Origin: an uncultured Algibacter sp.
GTDB lineage: Bacteria; Bacteroidota; Bacteroidia; Flavobacteriales; Flavobacteriaceae
Assembly: GCA_937958265.1 (NCBI GenBank)
Contig: CALGNX010000001.1
Span: 124,001 to 188,000, forward strand
DNA length: 64,000 nucleotides
Direction: 5' to 3'
Shown here: one piece after another, positions 26,561 through 36,333 of the stretch
Numbering within the stretch: the first letter of the stretch is position 1
Layout of the letters: the number at the start of each line of letters is the position of its first letter
Position numbers and translations under genes: made by a program
Notes under the pieces: generated by a model
The model's input: only the letters and a program-made list of their open reading frames with translations
Database searches by the model: none
What the model was told of the DNA's origin: nothing

Positions 26561-26622
26561 AAATAAATGTTTTTTTTTACTTCTAAATAATTTAGAAGCT
26601 GTTATGGGTGTAAAATGTTCTA

Positions 26623-26630
26623 CAAAAATA
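26623..26630 (-). promoter_or_regulatory. Probable promoter (-7 element) of glyA
   Basis: Minus strand TATTTTTG, an exact TAnnTTTG element, 63 bp before the glyA start. Confidence 0.45.
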
Positions 26631-26774
26631 AGGAATAGATTAGTATTTATTAATAATCTTGTTTAAACTTTTTTTACTTTAAAAAGTTTTTGTTTTAAGA
26701 TATCAACGATTTACCAACCGTTAATTTTAACGTATATTTTAGATAATTTCCGCCCATTCCAAGAAAAAAAAGCG

Positions 26775-26782
26775 TAGGTTTG
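26775..26782 (+). promoter_or_regulatory. Promoter (-7 element) of the fumarylacetoacetase gene
   Basis: TAGGTTTG, an exact TAnnTTTG element 35 bp before the start codon. Confidence 0.55.
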
Positions 26783-26817
26783 ATTTAGGTTTTAACAGAA
26801 ATTAAATTACTAAAGCT

Positions 26818-28101
26818 ATGCCATTATCCGCTAATAATCCAGATAGAATTTCGTGGTTACATGTTGGAAAAAACTCCGACTTTCCAATTCAAAATTTACC
26901 TTTTGGTGTTTTCTTAACGCGTGACGATATTATTACAATAGGAACACGTATTGGCGACACTGCTATAGATTTGGGTGCACTGCATCAATTAGGTTATTTT
27001 AAAGATATTCCTTTAACAGAAGATATATTTCTGCAAGATACACTCAACGATTTTATTGCGGATGGCAGAAAAACATGGCGCGCGGTTAGAAACAGAATTG
27101 CTGAAATTTTTGATGCAAATAACGACAGTTTAAAAAATAACACGAAACACAAGGAGGCCATACTTTTTCGTTTGGATGAAATTGAAATGCAACTGCCTGT
27201 TCAAATTGGAGATTATACAGATTTTCACTCCAGTTTAGAATCTGCCACGAATGCTGCAACTATTTTAAAAGGAACAGATAATACATTATTACCAAACTGG
27301 CTTCATATTCCCATAGGGTACCATGGAAGAAGCTCTTCTGTAATACCATCTGGTATACCAGTGCACCGCCCACAAGGTCAAACATTACCAGAGGGCGAAA
27401 CTACACCCGTTTTTGGGCCGAGTAAGTTAATTGATTTTGAGTTGGAAATGGCTTTTATTACTACCGATGCCAACGATTTAGGAGAACCAATCCCTATTGC
27501 AGATGCAGAGGAATACATTTTTGGTTTAGTAATGCTTAATGATTGGAGTGCTCGCGATATACAAAAATGGGAATATGCACCATTAGGACCATTTTTAGCT
27601 AAAAATTTCGCCTCGTCTATATCGCCATGGATTGTTACTTTAGATGCCTTAGAGCCCTTTCGTATTGAAAGCCCAAAACCATTAAAAAAGCAATTTGATT
27701 ATCTTAAATATGAAGGTAAAAAGAGTTACGATATAAACTTAGAAATCTCCATACAGCCACAAGGCGCAAAGGAAAACATAGTAAGTAAATCGAACTTTAA
27801 ATACATGTACTGGAATATGTCGCAGCAATTAGCACATCATACCATAAATGGGTGCCCTGTTAACTCTGGAGATATGATGGGAAGCGGCACTATATCTGGC
27901 CCTACCGAAGATAGTTATGGCTCCATGCTTGAGTTATCTTGGAATGGCACAAAACCACTTAAATTAAAAGACGGTAGCGAGCGTAGCTTTATAAACGACA
28001 ACGATACCGTAATAATGCGTGGCCATTGCGAAAAAGATGGTACTCGAATTGGTTTTGGAGAAGTCTCAACCAAATTATTACCCGTTTACACAAAAAAATA
28101 A
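26818..28101 (+). CDS. fahA: Fumarylacetoacetase
   Basis: A 427-residue hydrolase that splits fumarylacetoacetate to fumarate and acetoacetate, the last step of tyrosine/homogentisate catabolism. The small N-terminal SH3-like domain (about 1-115) precedes the FAH catalytic fold. Metal-site and active-site segments visible are DYTDFHSSLESATN near 133-146, the GYHGRSSSVIPSG loop near 167-179, FELEMAF, and NDWSARDIQKWEYAPLGPF near 240-258. Length matches eukaryotic-type FAH. It is monocistronic; no other homogentisate genes are in the window. A terminator palindrome follows. Confidence 0.94.
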   Translation: MPLSANNPDRISWLHVGKNSDFPIQNLPFGVFLTRDDIITIGTRIGDTAIDLGALHQLGYFKDIPLTEDIFLQDTLNDFIADGRKTWRAVRNRIAEIFDANNDSLKNNTKHKEAILFRLDEIEMQLPVQIGDYTDFHSSLESATNAATILKGTDNTLLPNWLHIPIGYHGRSSSVIPSGIPVHRPQGQTLPEGETTPVFGPSKLIDFELEMAFITTDANDLGEPIPIADAEEYIFGLVMLNDWSARDIQKWEYAPLGPFLAKNFASSISPWIVTLDALEPFRIESPKPLKKQFDYLKYEGKKSYDINLEISIQPQGAKENIVSKSNFKYMYWNMSQQLAHHTINGCPVNSGDMMGSGTISGPTEDSYGSMLELSWNGTKPLKLKDGSERSFINDNDTVIMRGHCEKDGTRIGFGEVSTKLLPVYTKK

Positions 28102-28125
28102 GATATTTATTACTTAAAAAGTATT

Positions 28126-28150
28126 AAGCTAACCAATTGGTTAGCTTTTA
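28126..28150 (+). terminator. Terminator after fahA
   Basis: Palindrome AAGCTAACCAATTGGTTAGCTT followed by a short T-run, 25 bp after the stop codon. Confidence 0.65.
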
Positions 28151-28216
28151 TTCTGTATAAGAGTTATTTTGGCATTCTTATTGACTAGATAACAAAACAA
28201 CTCTTTATACAGACTT

Positions 28217-29392
28217 ATGAGAAAAATATTACTTTACACATACTTGCTTTCTGTTTTACTAGCCTGTAGCACAAGCAAGCAAATGGAAAAAGCCATAAAC
28301 TCGGGTAATTACAATCAAGCTATAAGCAGCGCTATTAGTAAATTACGCGTAAATAAAAACAGCAAACGCAAAAAAGATATTATTATAATGCTAAAAGATG
28401 CATATAGTAAAGCTGCTAAACGCGACTTAAACGCTATATCATTTTTAAAAAAAGATAATAATCCAGAAAATTTCTTGCCCATTTACGATACCTACGTCTC
28501 TTTAAATAATAGACAAGAACTTATAAAACCTTTACTTCCTTTAAATATAAACGGTAAAGCAATAAATTTCAACTTTAATAATTATACTAATGCTATTATT
28601 AAGTTTAAAAATGAAGCCTCGCAACAAATTTACAACAACGTTTTAGTATTATTAAATTCTACAAAAAAATCAGATTACCGTTTAGCTTACAATGAGTTAC
28701 TTAATATTGAGGATATTAACCCCAATTATAAAGATGTGCGCCAACTCATGGACACGGCACACAATAAAGGAATTGATTTTGTTTTAGTGAACATGATTAA
28801 CACTTCCAATAAAATTATACCTGTAAGATTAGAAAAAGATTTATTAAATTTTAGCAATTACGGACTTAACAAATTTTGGACTGTTTACCACAGCACACCA
28901 CAAGATAAAGTAAACTACAATTTTAACATGCGCGTAAACTTAAGAGACATTAATATATCTCCAGAACAAATTAAAGAGCGTCAAATTATTAAAGAAAAAC
29001 AAATAACAGACGGAAAAAAAGATTTAATTGAAAACGGTAAAACCGTTAAAGACAGCCTTGGAAACACCATAAGAATTGACAACATAAAAACAGTACGATG
29101 CTCATATTATGAGTTTACGCAATTTAAGGCAACACAAGTAACAGGAAATGTAGAATATATCAACTTAAATACCAACCAACTGGTAGATGCCTTTCCTGTA
29201 AGTAGCGAATTTATTTTCGAGCATATTTACGCCACATCTACCGGAGATCGACGTGCTTTAAACACCAACTTAATACCTTTCTTAGAATTACGATCAGTTC
29301 CATTTCCTACTGCAGAACAGATGGTTTATGATACCGGAGAAGATTTAAAACTACAAATAAAAAACATAATTAACAGTTACAACTTTAATTAA
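28217..29392 (+). CDS. Conserved lipoprotein with repeat-like helical N-terminal half
   Basis: A 391-residue predicted lipoprotein: signal segment 1-16 and lipobox LLAC with Cys17. Residues about 20-170 are helical with spaced Asn/Tyr/Ala positions (NSGNYNQAISSAISKL, SDYRLAYNELLNIEDIN) as in TPR-like repeats. The C-terminal half is likely beta-rich and includes a charged helix IKERQIIKEKQITDGKKD near 255-272. I do not recognise a characterised family; such proteins are common in Flavobacteriaceae. Monocistronic, between two terminators. Confidence 0.72.
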   Translation: MRKILLYTYLLSVLLACSTSKQMEKAINSGNYNQAISSAISKLRVNKNSKRKKDIIIMLKDAYSKAAKRDLNAISFLKKDNNPENFLPIYDTYVSLNNRQELIKPLLPLNINGKAINFNFNNYTNAIIKFKNEASQQIYNNVLVLLNSTKKSDYRLAYNELLNIEDINPNYKDVRQLMDTAHNKGIDFVLVNMINTSNKIIPVRLEKDLLNFSNYGLNKFWTVYHSTPQDKVNYNFNMRVNLRDINISPEQIKERQIIKEKQITDGKKDLIENGKTVKDSLGNTIRIDNIKTVRCSYYEFTQFKATQVTGNVEYINLNTNQLVDAFPVSSEFIFEHIYATSTGDRRALNTNLIPFLELRSVPFPTAEQMVYDTGEDLKLQIKNIINSYNFN

Positions 29393-29419
29393 AAAATAAC
29401 CTAAAAACAGTCAGAACAT

Positions 29420-29456
29420 AAAAAACGCTCAAATTTCAACTTGGGCGTTTTTTTTA
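29420..29456 (+). terminator. Terminator after the lipoprotein gene
   Basis: Stem AAAAACGCTCAA with TTGGGCGTTTTT around TTTCAAC-type loop, then T8. It follows the stop by about 28 bp. Confidence 0.75.
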
Positions 29457-29572
29457 TGCCAAAAAAATAAATCTGGACTATAATTTTTAATTTAAAAAAG
29501 CCATTTAAAAGCTATTTTAACCTTTTAACGCAACCTTTTGTAAAATTTTACATCTAACATAAAATAACTAAC

Positions 29573-30076
29573 ATGAAAAAAATTTTACTATTAGGTCTAA
29601 TTATGTTTAATTCCTCTTGCATATATCTAGGGCATGAGGAGGATGATATTACAGACCCTTTTGAGTCTAGCTACAAAGCCATAACTTTAAACAGAGAAGC
29701 CTTTGAACAATCTACTGTACTCTTAGAGGAGCAACCACACGAAACTTCAGGCAGAATATACGTAAAAGATAATTATTTAATTATTAACGAACCCAATAAA
29801 GGATTTCATATTTACAACAACGTAAACCCTAAGCTACCCATAAATATTGGTTTTTTAAAAGTATTAGGCGCCACAAATATTTCTATTAAAAATAATGTGG
29901 CTTACATTAATAACGCCCGAGATTTAATAGCTGTAAAACTAAATAGCGAATTCAATACTATCGAAATTACAAAACGTGTAAAAAACATGTTTCCAGAAAA
30001 AGTATCGCCAGATGGCTTTCTCCCAGATTTGGAAGAAAATGAAGTATTAGTAAATTGGGTTTTAAAAACAAATTAA
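29573..30076 (+). CDS. Short lipoprotein with LVIVD-like propeller repeats (first of pair)
   Basis: A 167-residue predicted lipoprotein: hydrophobic signal (MKKILLLGLIMFNSSC) with the acylated Cys at 16. The mature part has LVIVD/beta-propeller-like blades, seen in GFHIYNNVNPKLPINIGFLK near 83-102 and NISIKNNVAYINNARDLIAV near 105-124. It is far too short for a full propeller. Six bases separate it from the next lipoprotein, which has the same repeat type; the two probably work or assemble together. Function unknown. Confidence 0.7.
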   Translation: MKKILLLGLIMFNSSCIYLGHEEDDITDPFESSYKAITLNREAFEQSTVLLEEQPHETSGRIYVKDNYLIINEPNKGFHIYNNVNPKLPINIGFLKVLGATNISIKNNVAYINNARDLIAVKLNSEFNTIEITKRVKNMFPEKVSPDGFLPDLEENEVLVNWVLKTN

Positions 30077-30082
30077 GCAAAA

Positions 30083-30814
30083 ATGAAAAAACATATATTT
30101 TACATCATCCTAATTATCGCTTTCAGTTGCGATTCAGACGGTCAACTGGATACAGTAAGCCAAGATACAGGTCAAGGCGGCTCTTTAGCCCAGTTCACAA
30201 TCGTTAACAATTATCTATACACCGTCGATCAATCATCTTTAAATGTTTTTAATATTTCTAATTTAGAAAAACCTGTACAAGTCAATACCTCCTTTATTGG
30301 TTTTGATATAGAAACCTTATTTCATTTTAACAACGACCTTTACGTAGGCTCTCAAACAGGAATGTTTATTTATAGTTTAGATAACCCAGAAGAACCTAAG
30401 CAACTGGCCGCAGTTTCACACTTTAGAGCTTGCGATCCTGTAGTAGCCAAACAAAATTATGCATTTGTTACTTTAGATGGTAGCGCAGGTTGCGGAGGCA
30501 CCTTAAGCGTATTGGAAGTTTACGATACATCTAACATAAGCGAGCCCGTACTAATTTCTAGAAGAAACCTTGTAGCGCCAAAAGGCCTAGGCTTATTTAA
30601 TAATTTTCTATTTGTTTGCGACGATGAGATTAAAATATTTGACATTTCAAATATTAACGAAATAAAATTAGTACACGCATTAAATGTATCCGCATTCGAT
30701 GTTATTATACGAGGTAACGAATTAATAGCCATTGGCAACACTAATTTATATCAATATCAATTAAATGAAAATGATATAAAAAATACAACACTACTAAGCA
30801 CATTAAACATTTAA
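30083..30814 (+). CDS. Lipoprotein with LVIVD beta-propeller repeats (second of pair)
   Basis: A 243-residue predicted lipoprotein (MKKHIFYIILIIAFSC, Cys16). The mature protein is built of LVIVD-type repeats (LVIVD family, often surface-located in Bacteroidota); examples are LNVFNISNLEKPVQVN near 54-69, MFIYSLDNPEEPKQLA, LEVYDTSNISEPVLIS and IKIFDISNINEIKLVH, four to five blades in all. Two Cys (near 117 and 137) may pair. It is cotranscribed with the shorter lipoprotein upstream. Function unknown; adhesion or ligand binding is a guess from the fold. Confidence 0.75.
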   Translation: MKKHIFYIILIIAFSCDSDGQLDTVSQDTGQGGSLAQFTIVNNYLYTVDQSSLNVFNISNLEKPVQVNTSFIGFDIETLFHFNNDLYVGSQTGMFIYSLDNPEEPKQLAAVSHFRACDPVVAKQNYAFVTLDGSAGCGGTLSVLEVYDTSNISEPVLISRRNLVAPKGLGLFNNFLFVCDDEIKIFDISNINEIKLVHALNVSAFDVIIRGNELIAIGNTNLYQYQLNENDIKNTTLLSTLNI

Positions 30815-30836
30815 TCTCAAAACATATTTAAAATCA

Positions 30837-30870
30837 AACAAAAATCTCCCATTTTAAGGGAGATTTTTGT
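30837..30870. terminator. Terminator between convergent genes
   Basis: Stem AAAAATCTCCC with GGGAGATTTTT around a 7-base loop. It serves the lipoprotein pair and ytxJ from opposite sides. Confidence 0.75.
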
Positions 30871-30900
30871 TCATAAACACTTATATTTCCTTATATTTAT

Positions 30901-31290
30901 TTACACAAAACGGTTTAAATCCACCTCGTTAATAGCACCATGAGAATCGTGCGCTACCACTACACCATTTTTTATTACTAAAATTTGTGGCGATTGGTGC
31001 ATAACTTGAAATTTAAAACCAACCTCATTAGAAACATCACGATAGTTAAGCAAATCCAAATAATACAAATCCAAATCAGCCTCAGTTAAGCTATACCCAT
31101 CCACAAACTGATTCATCACCATACTACTAATACCGCATCTTGTGGAATGTTTAAATATAACCTGCGTTTTTGTTTTCGATTTTTTCGCAATAACCTCCAA
31201 CTGCTTCACATCAGTTAACGCAATCCAAGGCAAAACTTTTTCTTCTTTAGGCTCAGAGTTACCACCAAATAATTTATTTATAAATCCCAT
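30901..31290 (-). CDS. ytxJ: YtxJ-like bacillithiol-system thioredoxin-fold protein
   Basis: A 129-residue thioredoxin-fold protein resembling YtxJ/BrxC, a monothiol bacilliredoxin that removes bacillithiol from proteins. The active-site segment is FKHSTRCGISSM near 47-58, with a single Cys in a CGIS motif, and the cis-Pro region MHQSPQILVI near 97-106. Bacteroidota of this group generally make bacillithiol. It is a single gene, convergent with the lipoprotein pair; repeat copy E lies upstream. Confidence 0.85.
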   Translation of the reverse strand: MGFINKLFGGNSEPKEEKVLPWIALTDVKQLEVIAKKSKTKTQVIFKHSTRCGISSMVMNQFVDGYSLTEADLDLYYLDLLNYRDVSNEVGFKFQVMHQSPQILVIKNGVVVAHDSHGAINEVDLNRFV

Positions 31291-31736
31291 ACTTATTTTG
31301 TTTTTTGTTCTCTTTAATATATTTTTTTACACTATTATGGCGTTACCACAAGGGTCGGGCTTTACGTTGCAAGTCCTCGCTCCTCCTGCGTCGGGCTGTG
31401 GGCTTTCCACTGCAATCCCTAACGCACCTCAATTACCTTCGCATTAGGCGACTAAACACTATCCAATTTAATTATCAAACTAAAACTACTACACCCAGTT
31501 TTGCTCTAGTCTATTTTCAAACAAAGTAAACCTAGCTACCATAGTGCTATTGTAATATAAGATACTAAGTCGCAATACCAATTAAAGCATTACAAGCCGA
31601 CAAAAAGTCACTCGTAAACAGCTTGGTTAAGACATTTTGTCTGCAAAATATAATTGGTAAGATAATTGTCTTTTAGTAAAAGTAATCAAAATAAAAATAA
31701 ATTTCTTTTAAAACGGAAATACAAAACATATAAATT
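31291..31736. other. Divergent region ytxJ-clpB
   Basis: 446 bp without a gene. It holds repeat copy E (31337-31425) and a small inverted repeat AGACA-TTT-TGTCT at 31630-31642, about 95 bp before clpB, which could be an operator. Otherwise featureless. Confidence 0.5.
31337..31425 (+). repeat. Dispersed 90-bp structured repeat, copy E
   Basis: Plus-oriented copy starting ATGGCGTTACC and ending CCCTAACGC. Termini GCGTTA and TAACGC are complementary. The left inner hairpin is shortened to ACC-ACAA-GGGT. It lies between divergent genes. Confidence 0.88.
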
Positions 31737-34343
31737 ATGAATTTAAATAATTACACCATAAAATCGCAAGAAGCCATACAGCAAGCACAACAAATTGCAC
31801 AGCGCTTCAATCACCAACAAATTGAAAACGAACACCTATTTAAAGGGCTTTTTAAGGTTGATGAAAACGTTACACCCTTTTTATTAAAAAAACTAAATGT
31901 AAACGTTAACATTCTAGAACAAACACTCGATAAACAATTACAAAGTTTCCCTAAAGTTACAGGCAGTGAATTAATGCTTTCTCGAGAGGTAGGAAAAACA
32001 CTAAACGAAGCCGAAAACATTTCTAAAAAAATGAAAGACGATTTCGTTTCTATTGAACATTTAATACTTGCTATTTTTAAGTCTAATAGTAAAATAGCAC
32101 AAATATTAAAAGATCAAGGTATTACAGAAAAAACACTAACTGCTGCTATTAACGAATTGAGAAAAGGCGAAAACGTAACATCACAAAGCCAAGAGGAAAC
32201 CTACAACGCATTGAATAAATATGCTAAAAATTTAAATCAATTAGCTAAAAACGGAAAACTAGATCCTGTAATTGGCCGCGATGAGGAAATTAGACGAATC
32301 CTTCAAATTCTAACAAGACGAACAAAAAACAACCCCATATTAATTGGCGAACCCGGTACAGGAAAAACTGCAATAGCAGAAGGCTTAGCGCACCGCATAA
32401 TAGATGGCGATATACCAGACAACCTTAAGGACAAACAAATTTTCGCACTCGATATGGGATCGTTAATTGCAGGGGCGAAATTTAAAGGTGAATTTGAAGA
32501 GCGCTTAAAAGCTGTAATAAAAGAAGTAACCACAAGCAATGGCGATATTGTTTTATTTATAGATGAAATCCATACACTGGTTGGCGCTGGAGGTGGCCAA
32601 GGCGCTATGGACGCAGCAAATATTTTAAAACCAGCTTTAGCACGCGGTGAACTTCGTGCTATTGGAGCAACCACACTGGATGAATACCAAAAATATTTTG
32701 AAAAAGATAAAGCACTCGAGCGTCGTTTCCAAAAAGTAATGGTAAACGAGCCAGATACAGAAAGCGCCATTTCCATACTACGTGGTATTAAGGAGAAATA
32801 CGAAACACACCACAAAGTACGCATAAAAGACGAAGCTATTATTGGTGCTGTAGAACTTTCAACAAGATATATTACAAACCGATTTTTACCAGATAAAGCT
32901 ATCGATTTAATGGATGAAGCCGCGGCAAAGCTACGCATGGAAATCAATTCGAAACCAGAAGAATTAGATGTTCTAGATAGAAAAATAATGCAATTAGAAA
33001 TTGAAATTGAAGCTATTAAACGAGAAAAGGACGAGACAAAATTAAAATCCTTGCGCTCGGAACTAGCAAATATTAAAGAAGCAAGAAACGCTCTTAATGC
33101 CAAATGGAAATCTGAAAAACATGTGGTTGATAACATCCAGAACACAAAACAAGCTATTGAGAATTTTAAAATAGAAGCAGAAAAAGCAGAACGCGAAGGT
33201 AATTATGGCAGCGTTGCAGAACTACGCTACGGCAAAATAAAAGAGGCACAAGAAGAACTTGAAATGTTCCAAAAGCAACTGCTAGAACAAGCCGAAACTT
33301 CTTTAATTAAAGAAGAAGTTACTTATGATAATATTGCAGAAGTTGTTGCTAAATGGACAGGCATTCCCGTTACAAAAATGCTACAAAGCGATCGCGAAAA
33401 GCTTTTAAAATTAGAAGATGAATTACACAAACGCGTTGTAGGCCAAGAAGAAGCTATTGAAGCTGTGAGCGATGCTGTAAGACGTAGTCGTGCTGGCTTA
33501 CAAAATCCGCAAAAGCCGCTTGGAAGCTTTTTGTTTCTTGGCACAACAGGTGTTGGTAAAACAGAACTTGCTAAAGCCTTAGCTGAATATTTATTTGACG
33601 ATGAAAATGCTTTAACAAGAATTGATATGAGCGAATATCAAGAGCGCCACGCTGTAAGCAGATTGGTAGGAGCGCCTCCAGGTTATGTAGGTTACGATGA
33701 AGGTGGGCAATTAACCGAGGCTGTACGCAGAAAACCTTATTCGGTTGTTCTTTTAGATGAAATTGAAAAAGCCCACCCAGACACCTTTAATATTTTATTA
33801 CAAGTATTAGACGAAGGGCATCTAACAGACAATAAAGGACGTGTAGCAGATTTTAAAAATACAATTATAATTATGACGTCCAACATGGGAAGCCAAATTA
33901 TACAAGACCGTTTTAATGCAACAAACGACATATACTCGGCCATGGAAACTTCAAAAATTGACGTAATGGCTTTATTAAAACAAACGGTGCGCCCCGAATT
34001 TTTAAATAGAATTGACGATACCGTAATGTTTACACCTTTAAGTAAAAAAGACATTACAGCCATTGTTGCTTTACAAATAAAAAGTATAACTAAAATGATA
34101 GCAAAACAAGGAATTACTTTTGATGCTACACAACAAGCTATGCACTATTTAGCAAACAAGGGATATAACCCAGAGTATGGCGCAAGACCCGTAAAACGTG
34201 TTATCCAAAAAGAAGTTTTAAATAATTTAAGTAAAGAAGTACTAGCTGGAAAAATTACAACAGATAGTATTATTCTACTAGATGCCTTTGATGAAAAATT
34301 AGTTTTTAGAAACCAAGAAAACTTAGTTTTAAAAAATGCTTGA
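31737..34343 (+). CDS. clpB: ATP-dependent chaperone ClpB
   Basis: An 868-residue Hsp100 disaggregase that rescues aggregated proteins with DnaK. Clp N-domain repeats lie at about 1-145; the first AAA+ module has Walker [10 protein letters not shown] near 204-212 and DEIHTL; the coiled-coil middle domain spans about 405-525; the second AAA+ module has Walker [10 protein letters not shown] near 602-610; a ClpB D2-small domain ends the protein. Length is standard. Monocistronic. A possible stress operator (inverted repeat at 31630-31642) lies upstream. Confidence 0.96.
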   Translation: MNLNNYTIKSQEAIQQAQQIAQRFNHQQIENEHLFKGLFKVDENVTPFLLKKLNVNVNILEQTLDKQLQSFPKVTGSELMLSREVGKTLNEAENISKKMKDDFVSIEHLILAIFKSNSKIAQILKDQGITEKTLTAAINELRKGENVTSQSQEETYNALNKYAKNLNQLAKNGKLDPVIGRDEEIRRILQILTRRTKNNPILIGEPGTGKTAIAEGLAHRIIDGDIPDNLKDKQIFALDMGSLIAGAKFKGEFEERLKAVIKEVTTSNGDIVLFIDEIHTLVGAGGGQGAMDAANILKPALARGELRAIGATTLDEYQKYFEKDKALERRFQKVMVNEPDTESAISILRGIKEKYETHHKVRIKDEAIIGAVELSTRYITNRFLPDKAIDLMDEAAAKLRMEINSKPEELDVLDRKIMQLEIEIEAIKREKDETKLKSLRSELANIKEARNALNAKWKSEKHVVDNIQNTKQAIENFKIEAEKAEREGNYGSVAELRYGKIKEAQEELEMFQKQLLEQAETSLIKEEVTYDNIAEVVAKWTGIPVTKMLQSDREKLLKLEDELHKRVVGQEEAIEAVSDAVRRSRAGLQNPQKPLGSFLFLGTTGVGKTELAKALAEYLFDDENALTRIDMSEYQERHAVSRLVGAPPGYVGYDEGGQLTEAVRRKPYSVVLLDEIEKAHPDTFNILLQVLDEGHLTDNKGRVADFKNTIIIMTSNMGSQIIQDRFNATNDIYSAMETSKIDVMALLKQTVRPEFLNRIDDTVMFTPLSKKDITAIVALQIKSITKMIAKQGITFDATQQAMHYLANKGYNPEYGARPVKRVIQKEVLNNLSKEVLAGKITTDSIILLDAFDEKLVFRNQENLVLKNA

Positions 34344-35184
34344 AAATTAGTTACTATTATGTATTGAAACACGAAACTATAAATTACTTTAGGTATAGAT
34401 ATATTAACCAATTATAAGAATATTGTAAAAAATATACGCACAAGTTTAAAATATGCTAAAGAAGATAAGATTATGAAAAACGACTCATAGCTTTTTTAAC
34501 TAATTTTTAAAAAAGCAAAACCAGTGCGTAACAATATTTAAAAACTTGATTATTATTTACAATAAAGGAGCTCACAGCGGTAATATTTTTGAAAATAAAA
34601 AAAGCCAAGATTTAACAACTTTAAATCTTGGTTTTTATGTGTTGTATTTTTTTTCGCTGATAAATTAGAAATTATTTATAATACCCTAATTTCAACAAAG
34701 TACTCTCTAATAATTTTAGCTGTAAAAGATTTATTATTTACATCGATAAATTTTAAAATATCAATGCATTTGGATAATTTTGGAAACACATAACTATTAC
34801 TAGTTATGGTTTTTCAGTAATAAAAATAATCATATCCAGCTTACTACAGACTTTAATAAACAATTCTTTTTAAAAAATATTCTACGATATACAAATTGAA
34901 CTCAATACAATTTAAATTATTTTATGCAACACAATATCTTTGAAGTTTTTTACAATTTCACAAAATAATTTATTGTAGCTATTAGTAGAATTCACCTTAA
35001 CAAGTAAATACAGACAAAAACACAAAAATAAGCGTAATTAAGTACTAAATCCCAGCAACTACACTTGTTTTCATCACAATAAACACAATTTTAAGTCTAA
35101 TAAATTCAATTAAATGCATATTTTTGCAAGCCTTTATTCGTTTAGCTTAAGGGTTTATAATAAATTAAACAGTCATTAAATTAT
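34344..35184. other. Long gene-poor region clpB-deoC
   Basis: 841 bp with no confident gene. It contains a possible hairpin at 34490-34516 (GCTTTTTTA with TAAAAAAGC), a near-perfect terminator at 34605-34636, and on the minus strand an open stretch of about 40 codons (near 34690-34818, peptide including FPKLSKCIDILKFIDVNNKS) with only GTG as possible start. The latter could be a gene remnant or chance. Confidence 0.4.
34605..34636. terminator. Orphan terminator hairpin
   Basis: Perfect 11-bp stem CCAAGATTTAA with TTAAATCTTGG around CAACT, A-run before and T-run after. It is 260 bp beyond clpB and 550 bp before deoC, so what it terminates is unclear; clpB read-through or an unannotated transcript are both possible. 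Confidence 0.75.
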
Positions 35185-35922
35185 ATGGACATTTCTAATT
35201 ATATAGATCACTCTCTATTATCACCAGCGGCAACAGAGCGAGATATAATTGAATTATGCGAAGCAGCAAAAGAACATTATTTTTATAGTGTTTGCTTAAA
35301 TAGCTGTTATGTGTCTTTAGCACATCAATTCTTAAATGAATCTGATATCAAAATATGTGCAGCCATCGGTTTTCCATTAGGAGCCTCCTCTACAGAAACC
35401 AAAGTTTTTGAGGCCTTAAAGGCCATTGAAAATGGTGCTGAAGAAATTGATATGGTAATTAATATAGGTTACCTAAAAAGCAGAAATTATGTATTGGTAT
35501 TAAAGGATATATTAGATGTAAAATCTGCAATAGGAAAAGTACCTTTAAAAGTAATTATTGAAATATCTGAATTAAATAAAAATGAAATTGTAAAAGCCTC
35601 TGAAATATGTGTAGATGCAAAAATTAATTTTATTCAAACTTCAACAGGTTTTTCAAAAAACGGTACAACTTTAACTGCGGTTAAAATAATTAAGAAAACA
35701 GTAAAAAACAAAACTAAGATAAAGGCTTTTGGTGGTATTAATGATTTCGATACAGCTATAAAATATATTGACGCTGGAGCTCACCGAATAGGTACAACTA
35801 CGATTTTAAAACCAAGAAAAAGCAACAGTGAAATTAGAAACACTAAAGTATATAAAGCTTATGTTGAAACTGTTTTAAACTCAAACAAACCTTCTAATTC
35901 AGAACTCATCAAAGAACACTAA
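35185..35922 (+). CDS. deoC: Deoxyribose-phosphate aldolase family protein with altered Schiff-base site
   Basis: A 245-residue DeoC-family TIM barrel; the family splits 2-deoxyribose 5-phosphate into acetaldehyde and glyceraldehyde 3-phosphate. Family segments are clear: IDHSLL at 7-12, SVCLNSCYVSLA at 35-46, EIDMVINIGYLKS at 87-99 (catalytic Asp89), KVIIEISEL at 122-130 and KIKAFGG at 178-184 (Lys180, the helper lysine). But the segment that normally reads FIKTSTGF, whose Lys forms the Schiff base (Lys167 in E. coli), reads FIQTSTGF here: Gln151, codon CAA at 35635-35637. The helper region also differs (AFGGIN for ASGGIR). It may be inactive, use another lysine, or have a new role. Monocistronic. 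Confidence 0.85.
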   Translation: MDISNYIDHSLLSPAATERDIIELCEAAKEHYFYSVCLNSCYVSLAHQFLNESDIKICAAIGFPLGASSTETKVFEALKAIENGAEEIDMVINIGYLKSRNYVLVLKDILDVKSAIGKVPLKVIIEISELNKNEIVKASEICVDAKINFIQTSTGFSKNGTTLTAVKIIKKTVKNKTKIKAFGGINDFDTAIKYIDAGAHRIGTTTILKPRKSNSEIRNTKVYKAYVETVLNSNKPSNSELIKEH

Positions 35923-36333
35923 AAAGATATTGCCTAAATGAAGAGCAATAACTACAAATATATTTATTCATATTAAACACGAACTTTAAATTAATGTAAT
36001 TTATCACTTTTAATTAAAGGTTAATTTCTATGTACTTCTTAAGACTAAATACATATTAAACTAAAAGCCAGTAGATTAAAATTAAAAACTATAATTCTCT
36101 CAAGTAATTAACTAAAATCACTTCAACAAAACCTAGTTTTCAATTAAAAATAAACACTTTATTTTTCTTTGAATATGACACTTGTAAAGCTAAGTAAATC
36201 AACAATACTTAAAAGTATATGTTAACATTTAAAACATCAATATTGCTAACTTAAGCTCATTATTGTTAAAAAAACCGAATCCTTGGTTAATGTTTAAAAT
36301 ATAATTTAGTTTTGAGCAACTAAATTTAAAACT
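35923..36333. other. Intergenic region deoC-GH11-like gene
   Basis: 411 bp of AT-rich sequence with no gene. Only the promoter element at 36307-36314 stands out. Confidence 0.5.
36307..36314 (+). promoter_or_regulatory. Promoter (-7 element) of the GH11-like gene
   Basis: TAGTTTTG, an exact TAnnTTTG element 20 bp before the start codon, giving a leader of about 13 nt. Confidence 0.6.

Noticed and set aside
31142-31529. Open frames running through the dispersed repeat that encode similar peptides (for example around CGLSTAIPNA in copies E and G)
   Set aside because: The shared peptide is a by-product of sequence identity. Copies differ by indels that are not multiples of three (ACCCGAAAAGGGT versus ACCACAAGGGT), the frame is closed in copies F and H, and the paired ends covary as nucleic acid. 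A conserved small protein is not supported.
32303-33145. 280-codon open frame on the minus strand inside clpB
   Set aside because: It is the antisense shadow of the clpB reading frame; composition is Ser/Phe-rich nonsense and clpB is complete on the other strand.
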